A DNA stretch of 9,449 nucleotides, taken from NCBI GenBank assembly GCA_964649095.1, contig CAZYPH010000092.1, positions 1 to 9,449 of the forward strand, read 5' to 3'. The translations under genes were made by a program, and so were the position numbers. Positions 6,119 through 9,449 of the stretch are shown here, in pieces (the stretch's first letter is position 1; every line of letters begins with the position of its first letter). The DNA is from CAZYPH01 sp964649095 (GTDB taxonomy: Bacteria; Bdellovibrionota; UBA1018; UBA923). The notes under the pieces were generated by a model. It ran no database searches. It was not told where the DNA came from and saw nothing but the letters and a program-made list of their open reading frames with translations.

Positions 6119-7260
6119 ATAAAAGATTTTTTGATGCTCGGGCATTTTTAGAGAAAAAGTCTTATTTTCTATTTGGCCCGCGTAGTGTGGGCAAAACAAG
6201 TCTTTTGGATGCGCAGTTGGGCGACTCAAAAAAGATTGATTTATTAAACCCGGCGGTGTTGTCGAGGTACGCCTCGCGCCCGGAGAGTTTATTAGAGATT
6301 GATTTGGGCCCTAATGCCTCGGTCGTCATTGATGAAATTCAAAAACTGCCCGCGCTTCTTGATGCCGTTCAGATCGCTATTCAAAAATACCATGCAAAGT
6401 TCGTAATGACCGGTAGCAGTGCCCGCAAGTTAAAGAGGCAGGGTGTAAACCTGTTGGGTGGGCGCGCGTGGCAGGCCTCGTTGCATCCTTTGAGTTTTTC
6501 CGAAATTTCCGATTTTGATTTACTGCGTTATCTCAGGCGAGGTGGTTTGCCTCATATCTACCAATCAAATGCTTATCAAGAAGAGTTAAACGCCTATACC
6601 GCGCTGTACTTAAGAGAAGAAATTATTCAAGAGGCCGCTACCCGCGATGTGCCCGCGTTTTCTAGGTTTTTAGAAACGATGGGCGCCTTATCAGGTGGAG
6701 AGCTTGTTGTCGATGCTGTGGCTTCTGATGCGGATGTAAAGGCCTCTACCGTCAGAAATTATTTAAGTATTTTGAGTGATACGTTGCTGACTTTTGAGGT
6801 CATGGCCTTTCAGAAGGGTGCCAAACGTAAGGCCGTGAGTCGTAGTAAAATCTGGTTGTTTGACGTAGCGGTGGCTAATGTGTTGGCGCATCGTACGGCT
6901 ATAGAGCCCAAGTCAGAAGCCTTTGGACGTGCGTTTGAACACTTTATCGTGCGCGAAGTGAAAACGTATTTAGATTATCACCGCGCGCAGGTTCCACTAA
7001 ACTACTGGCGTACGGTCGATCACAAAGAGGTGGATCTCGTTTTACCCGGTGTATTCGCCGCAGAAATAAAAGGTTTAGAGCGTATCCCCGACCGTGCGTT
7101 GCAGAACCTGATCGCCTTTCAAGAAGAGCGCGCGGTGCCGCGGTATTTTGTAATTAGCTGTGAGCCTGAACCGCGCCGCGTGGGCGCTATTGAAATTGTA
7201 CCGTGGGAGCACTTTTTGCGTAGGTTATGGGCCAACGAATTTAAGTCGGCAATAGTTTAG
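6112..7260 (+). CDS. AAA_14/DUF4143 family ATPase with PD-(D/E)XK-like C-terminus
   Basis: A 382-residue protein of the AAA_14 + DUF4143 type (COG1373), a very common bacterial family of unknown cellular role. In order: Walker A GPRSVGKT (22-29), Walker B SVVIDEIQ (70-77, Asp74/Glu75), sensor-like FVMTGSSAR (97-105), the family motif LLGGRA (114-119) and LHPLSFSE (124-131). The DUF4143 part follows from about 170, including a winged-helix-like stretch (ASTVRNYLSIL) and KIWLFDVAV. Near the end, Asp308, Glu318 and Lys320 (VDLVL ... AAEIKG) form a PD-(D/E)XK-like pattern typical of this family's restriction-endonuclease-like fold. Length and all motifs are intact. The start at 6112 fits the family, where Walker A follows about 20 residues after Met. 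The ribosome site is missing and the start lies in a palindrome. The 3' end overlaps the convergent cyclase gene by 20 bp. A simple two-gene toxin-antitoxin layout is not seen. Confidence 0.92.
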   Translation: MQYKRFFDARAFLEKKSYFLFGPRSVGKTSLLDAQLGDSKKIDLLNPAVLSRYASRPESLLEIDLGPNASVVIDEIQKLPALLDAVQIAIQKYHAKFVMTGSSARKLKRQGVNLLGGRAWQASLHPLSFSEISDFDLLRYLRRGGLPHIYQSNAYQEELNAYTALYLREEIIQEAATRDVPAFSRFLETMGALSGGELVVDAVASDADVKASTVRNYLSILSDTLLTFEVMAFQKGAKRKAVSRSKIWLFDVAVANVLAHRTAIEPKSEAFGRAFEHFIVREVKTYLDYHRAQVPLNYWRTVDHKEVDLVLPGVFAAEIKGLERIPDRALQNLIAFQEERAVPRYFVISCEPEPRRVGAIEIVPWEHFLRRLWANEFKSAIV

Positions 7261-8251
7261 CAATACTCACTCTATTGCGTCCACCTTGTTTCGATTCATA
7301 CAAAACATCGTCAGCAGCTTTCACGACCGATTCTTTTGTGGTGCCGCACTTGGGATAGTTCGATACCCCTATACTGCAGCTCACAAAACCCAAGGGTTGT
7401 TTTTCGCGGTTGGCAAACGGGGTGTTTTGAATCGTCTCGCGAATGCGTTCGGCTAGTAGCGCCCCTTGATCAAGATCAGTTTCGGGGCACAGAATAATAA
7501 ATTCTTCACCGCCATAACGCGCGACAACGTCGGTGGTGCGCGCCGAAGATTTTAAGAGCGCCGCGTACTCTTTAAGTAGAGCGTCACCAGCTGGGTGGCC
7601 ATTGGCATCGTTATACTTTTTAAAATGATCGATGTCGCAAAATAGAATCGTATACTTCGAATGGTAGCGTTCGGCACGAGCGTGTTCCGCTTCGAGTAGT
7701 TTTGAGAATTGTCGAAAATTAGTGAGACCCGTCATGCCATCGGTTGTGGCCATTTCCTCTAACATCTTGTTCGCGGTTTCTATTTGGGCGATGTACTCTT
7801 GAATTTTACGTTCGTTTTCTTTTTCTTGTGTCACGTCACGAAAAATCAGCTGCAATACTTCGGTGCCATCGACTAATTTTAACGGGCTTGCGGCCATTTC
7901 AGCTTCAATGTGTTGGGGGTCGCGATTGAGAGGGCTCAATACAGCAGGTCCAACCGAGAGTGCCAATTCGAACGTTTTCGGATGATAACGTCGCGATGCA
8001 ATGCGCAGCATCTTTTTAAACTCACCCAATACATGGGCTGGGCAAAATTCATGAATGTCGCGCCCAACTAACGTGCTGGTAGCTAGCCGAAAAACTTTCT
8101 CCGAGGCGTCATTCGCCTCTAAAATAACCCCTGTTTGCATATCAACTAAAAGAATTGAGTCGATTGAGCGTAAAAACAGATCCTGATAGTGCGCCTTATG
8201 TGATGGGGATGGGGGTGTGTCGTGGTCTAAAATATATGCCGCATTACTCAT
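7241..8251 (-). CDS. PAS-GGDEF diguanylate cyclase
   Basis: A 336-residue soluble protein that should make cyclic di-GMP from two GTP. Residues about 22-142 form a PAS sensor domain (SIDSILLVDMQTGVILEAND near the start, LIFRDVTQEKENE at its end). A helical linker (143-168) leads to the GGDEF domain (about 169-331): TTDGMTGLTNFRQF, the metal-binding FCDIDHFKKYND (Asp206, Asp208), NGHPAGD, and the active-site GGEEF (247-251). The I-site RTTD (238-241) lies exactly five residues before GGEEF, so product inhibition is expected. All catalytic residues are present. No signal peptide, membrane helix or receiver domain is seen, so the input is probably a cytoplasmic ligand or redox signal at the PAS domain. 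The ATG at 8251 has no clear ribosome site; the AT-rich DNA upstream (8252-8290) probably holds the promoter. The stop overlaps the end of the convergent ATPase gene. Confidence 0.95.
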   Translation of the reverse strand: MSNAAYILDHDTPPSPSHKAHYQDLFLRSIDSILLVDMQTGVILEANDASEKVFRLATSTLVGRDIHEFCPAHVLGEFKKMLRIASRRYHPKTFELALSVGPAVLSPLNRDPQHIEAEMAASPLKLVDGTEVLQLIFRDVTQEKENERKIQEYIAQIETANKMLEEMATTDGMTGLTNFRQFSKLLEAEHARAERYHSKYTILFCDIDHFKKYNDANGHPAGDALLKEYAALLKSSARTTDVVARYGGEEFIILCPETDLDQGALLAERIRETIQNTPFANREKQPLGFVSCSIGVSNYPKCGTTKESVVKAADDVLYESKQGGRNRVSIAKLLPT

Positions 8252-8393
8252 AGTGTTTTAATAATATATGTATTTATTTAATTACTAACCTACTTACTTT
8301 TTGCCGATAGGCATTTTGTGGGCGGAGCCATGACTGGCATTGCGCGTTACATTTAGCGGGAGTTCAACTGTCTTATGAGATAGGAGCGACTTT

Positions 8394-8544
8394 GTGGAAT
8401 GGAAGTATATTAACCTGGGCCTAGTTGTTCGAGTATTTTTGGCTCAGGCAGCGTGCGTTTTTGCAGCCAGCGTTCTGCACTTAGGTGCTTTGCACGCACA
8501 GGGTGGGCGGGGCACGCACATACAGATTTGTTTGTGCCATGCAC
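8394..8544 (+). CDS. 5' part of a secreted protein gene, broken by the N gap
   Basis: The GTG at 8394 follows a TAGGAG ribosome site by seven bases. Residues 1-36 are a good signal peptide: MEWKYINLG, a hydrophobic core (LVVRVFLAQAACVFAASVL) and likely cleavage after LHA before QGG. The frame then reaches the Ns at 8545. The frame beyond the gap that continues the gene is not the one in register across the ten Ns. If the duplicated stretch (8421-8510 and 8555-8644) is merged, this fragment joins in frame with the open frame on the right, so both are probably one gene. The last ~30 bases before the gap (8511-8544) do not match the right contig and may be unreliable; GCACGCACA occurs twice there (8492-8500, 8512-8520). 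The gene is divergent from the cyclase gene. Confidence 0.65.
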
Positions 8545-8644
8545 NNNNNNNNNNCTTGTTGTTCCCTTTTTTTTGGCCCCGGCCGCGTGCTTTTTTCCAG
8601 CCTGCGTCCGCCCCTTCGGGGCTTTGCCCCCCCCGGGGGGGCGG
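8421..8644 (+). repeat. Gap-flanking duplication (8421-8510 and 8555-8644), probable assembly artefact
   Basis: Aligned without gaps at an offset of 134, 68 of 90 positions agree. Of 22 differences, 11 are adenines of the left copy replaced by C or T (only one of 12 adenines survives on the right), none affects a C, and about 19 turn the base into that of its neighbour, creating homopolymer runs such as C8 and G7. The pattern is that of a poor-quality read end rather than evolutionary divergence, so the contigs very probably overlap here. Confidence 0.75.
8545..8554. other. Assembly gap (10 N)
   Basis: Ten ambiguous bases mark a scaffold join of nominal length. The duplicated flanks suggest that the true gap is zero or negative. 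Confidence 0.97.
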
Positions 8645-9449
8645 GGGGTTAGACTTAGTGAGCCGGCACCAATGCCGCCAGTCGTTGTTGACAGTCGATT
8701 TGAGCAACCGTCACAGCCCGCACGACCACTGCAGGAATCACACTTTTACACACGAAACCCTGATTATTCCGTGACGCCCTCGTGTGGCGTGCGGCTGCGC
8801 TGTAGTTATGCCGATAGTACGATTCGTCGAGCCGAGCGCGAGTCAACGAGCGGTGTGCACAATATTGACGTGAGTGGTGCGGCATTTGTATATGACTTTC
8901 CAGCGTTTCGCGATGTCGCAGCGACCGACTCGCTGAACCGAATTCGAGCCATGGGTTTCGAATGCCCAGAGCGTACGTGGGGCAGAAGCTCAGATATGGC
9001 GGCCTCTGCATTTCAAAGCGGCCTAGAAAACCAAGCAGCATTTAGGCGGTCTCGGAATTCTGAGCTCTGGCGCCCAGGTAGTTTCGGTTCGGCTCGTCGC
9101 GAAAATTTCGATTTTATCATTCAATCTAATTCGGCGACGGGGCAGTGTGACATGCCTAGCCAATTACCCGCAAATAGTCAGATAGGACGATTTAGCCAAC
9201 AGTCTAAAAACCTCAGAGAACTTTGTAATCGCGCCGTCAGAGAGCTCGAGATTGGCGCTACGCGCGCGCCTGCGCCTGGCCGCGCAGCCCTAACCGCAGC
9301 CCAGCGCGAGCAGAACGATCTAGAAAGGCAGTGTGCGCAAAATCGTACGCCTTTCATTGCACGTACCGAAAATAGCTCTAGCGGCGGCATTCGCTTCGCA
9401 AATCCGTATGTGTGCTGTCAGTATGATTGGAGCCAATGGTTATCGACTT
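8555..9449 (+). CDS. 3' continuation of the secreted Cys-containing protein; runs off the window
   Basis: One frame is open from 8555 to the last base with no stop. The first in-frame ATG is at 8672 but has no ribosome site, so translation probably begins at the GTG at 8394 on the other side of the gap. After the unreliable stretch (8555-8650) the protein reads VRLSEPAPMPPVVVDSRF and continues for about 260 residues. It is rich in Arg, Ser, Asn and Gln, with scattered cysteines (PSCGVRLRC, FECPE, GQCDM, ELCNR, RQCAQ, YVCCQ) that suit a disulfide-bonded exported protein. An Ala/Arg/Gln-rich helical segment (LTAAQREQNDLERQ) precedes a C-terminal part with SGGIRFANPYVCCQYDWSQW. I recognise no family or catalytic motif. 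Codon use is like the neighbouring genes. Confidence 0.7.

Noticed and set aside
6035..6229. Minus-strand 64-residue open frame overlapping the ATPase start
   Set aside because: It is antisense to the Walker A region, ends in the palindromic repeats and has no recognisable domain.
6112..8251. Toxin-antitoxin or defence cassette built around the DUF4143 ATPase
   Set aside because: The neighbours are a convergent diguanylate cyclase and a divergent zinc-ribbon protein; no partner gene in an operon and no nuclease or phage-defence gene is present.
8300..8312. GCCGATAG resembling a flagellar sigma-28 -10 element
   Set aside because: No matching TAAA-type -35 element at the required distance upstream.
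8252..8393. Cyclic di-GMP riboswitch in front of the secreted protein gene
   Set aside because: Only two 4-bp hairpins (TGCC-GATA-GGCA and GCCA-TGAC-TGGC) are visible; the conserved GEMM core and receptor helices are not recognisable.
8421..8644. Diversity-generating retroelement template/variable repeat pair, because adenines are selectively replaced
   Set aside because: Half of the 22 differences are at G or T, most changes copy the neighbouring base, the copies straddle an N gap, and no reverse transcriptase is present. A read-quality artefact explains it better.

Overview
The window is about 9.4 kb of bacterial DNA with mid-range GC and a 10-base run of N at 8545-8554, so it is a draft scaffold rather than finished sequence. 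The gene set is a Tad/Flp-type pseudopilin-like protein, a delta-60-repeat lipoprotein, a lysine-rich histone-H1-like protein, an AAA_14/DUF4143 ATPase and a PAS-GGDEF diguanylate cyclase. Together with many GTG starts and several secreted proteins of no recognised family, this fits a Gram-negative bacterium of the Bdellovibrionota / former Deltaproteobacteria type. That placement rests on style and gene content, not on a marker gene.

Layout. Positions 41-5322 hold four minus-strand genes. In transcription order they are the delta-60 lipoprotein (5322-3895), the TadG-like protein (3809-1737), the histone-like protein (1635-1273) and a secreted coiled-coil protein (1105-41). The last one changes reading frame and base composition in its final ~130 bases, which points to a chimeric contig end or a frameshift. 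Positions 5323-5635 hold no gene but contain two long imperfect palindromes (5386-5479 and 5507-5636) that share their end sequences; they look like two members of a dispersed repeat family. A small zinc-ribbon gene (5875-5636, minus) ends at the edge of the second palindrome.

A divergent intergenic region follows (5876-6111). It carries a 23-bp inverted repeat whose two arms are themselves palindromes, and a third palindrome that covers the start codon of the DUF4143 ATPase (6112-7260, plus). The diguanylate cyclase (8251-7241, minus) converges on that ATPase with a 20-bp overlap of the 3' ends. Divergent from the cyclase is a secreted, cysteine-containing protein of unknown family (8394 to beyond the window end), interrupted by the N gap.

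The most striking non-gene signal is at this gap. The sequence just right of the Ns (8555-8644) is a 76% identical, ungapped copy of the sequence left of it (8421-8510), with nearly every adenine lost and most changes producing homopolymer runs. It most probably means that the two contigs overlap and the right one begins with low-quality sequence. If the copies are merged, one continuous reading frame joins the signal peptide on the left to the long open frame on the right.

I see no convincing new defence or mobile system. The parts most worth following up are the palindromic repeats around the zinc-ribbon and ATPase genes and the two assembly anomalies.
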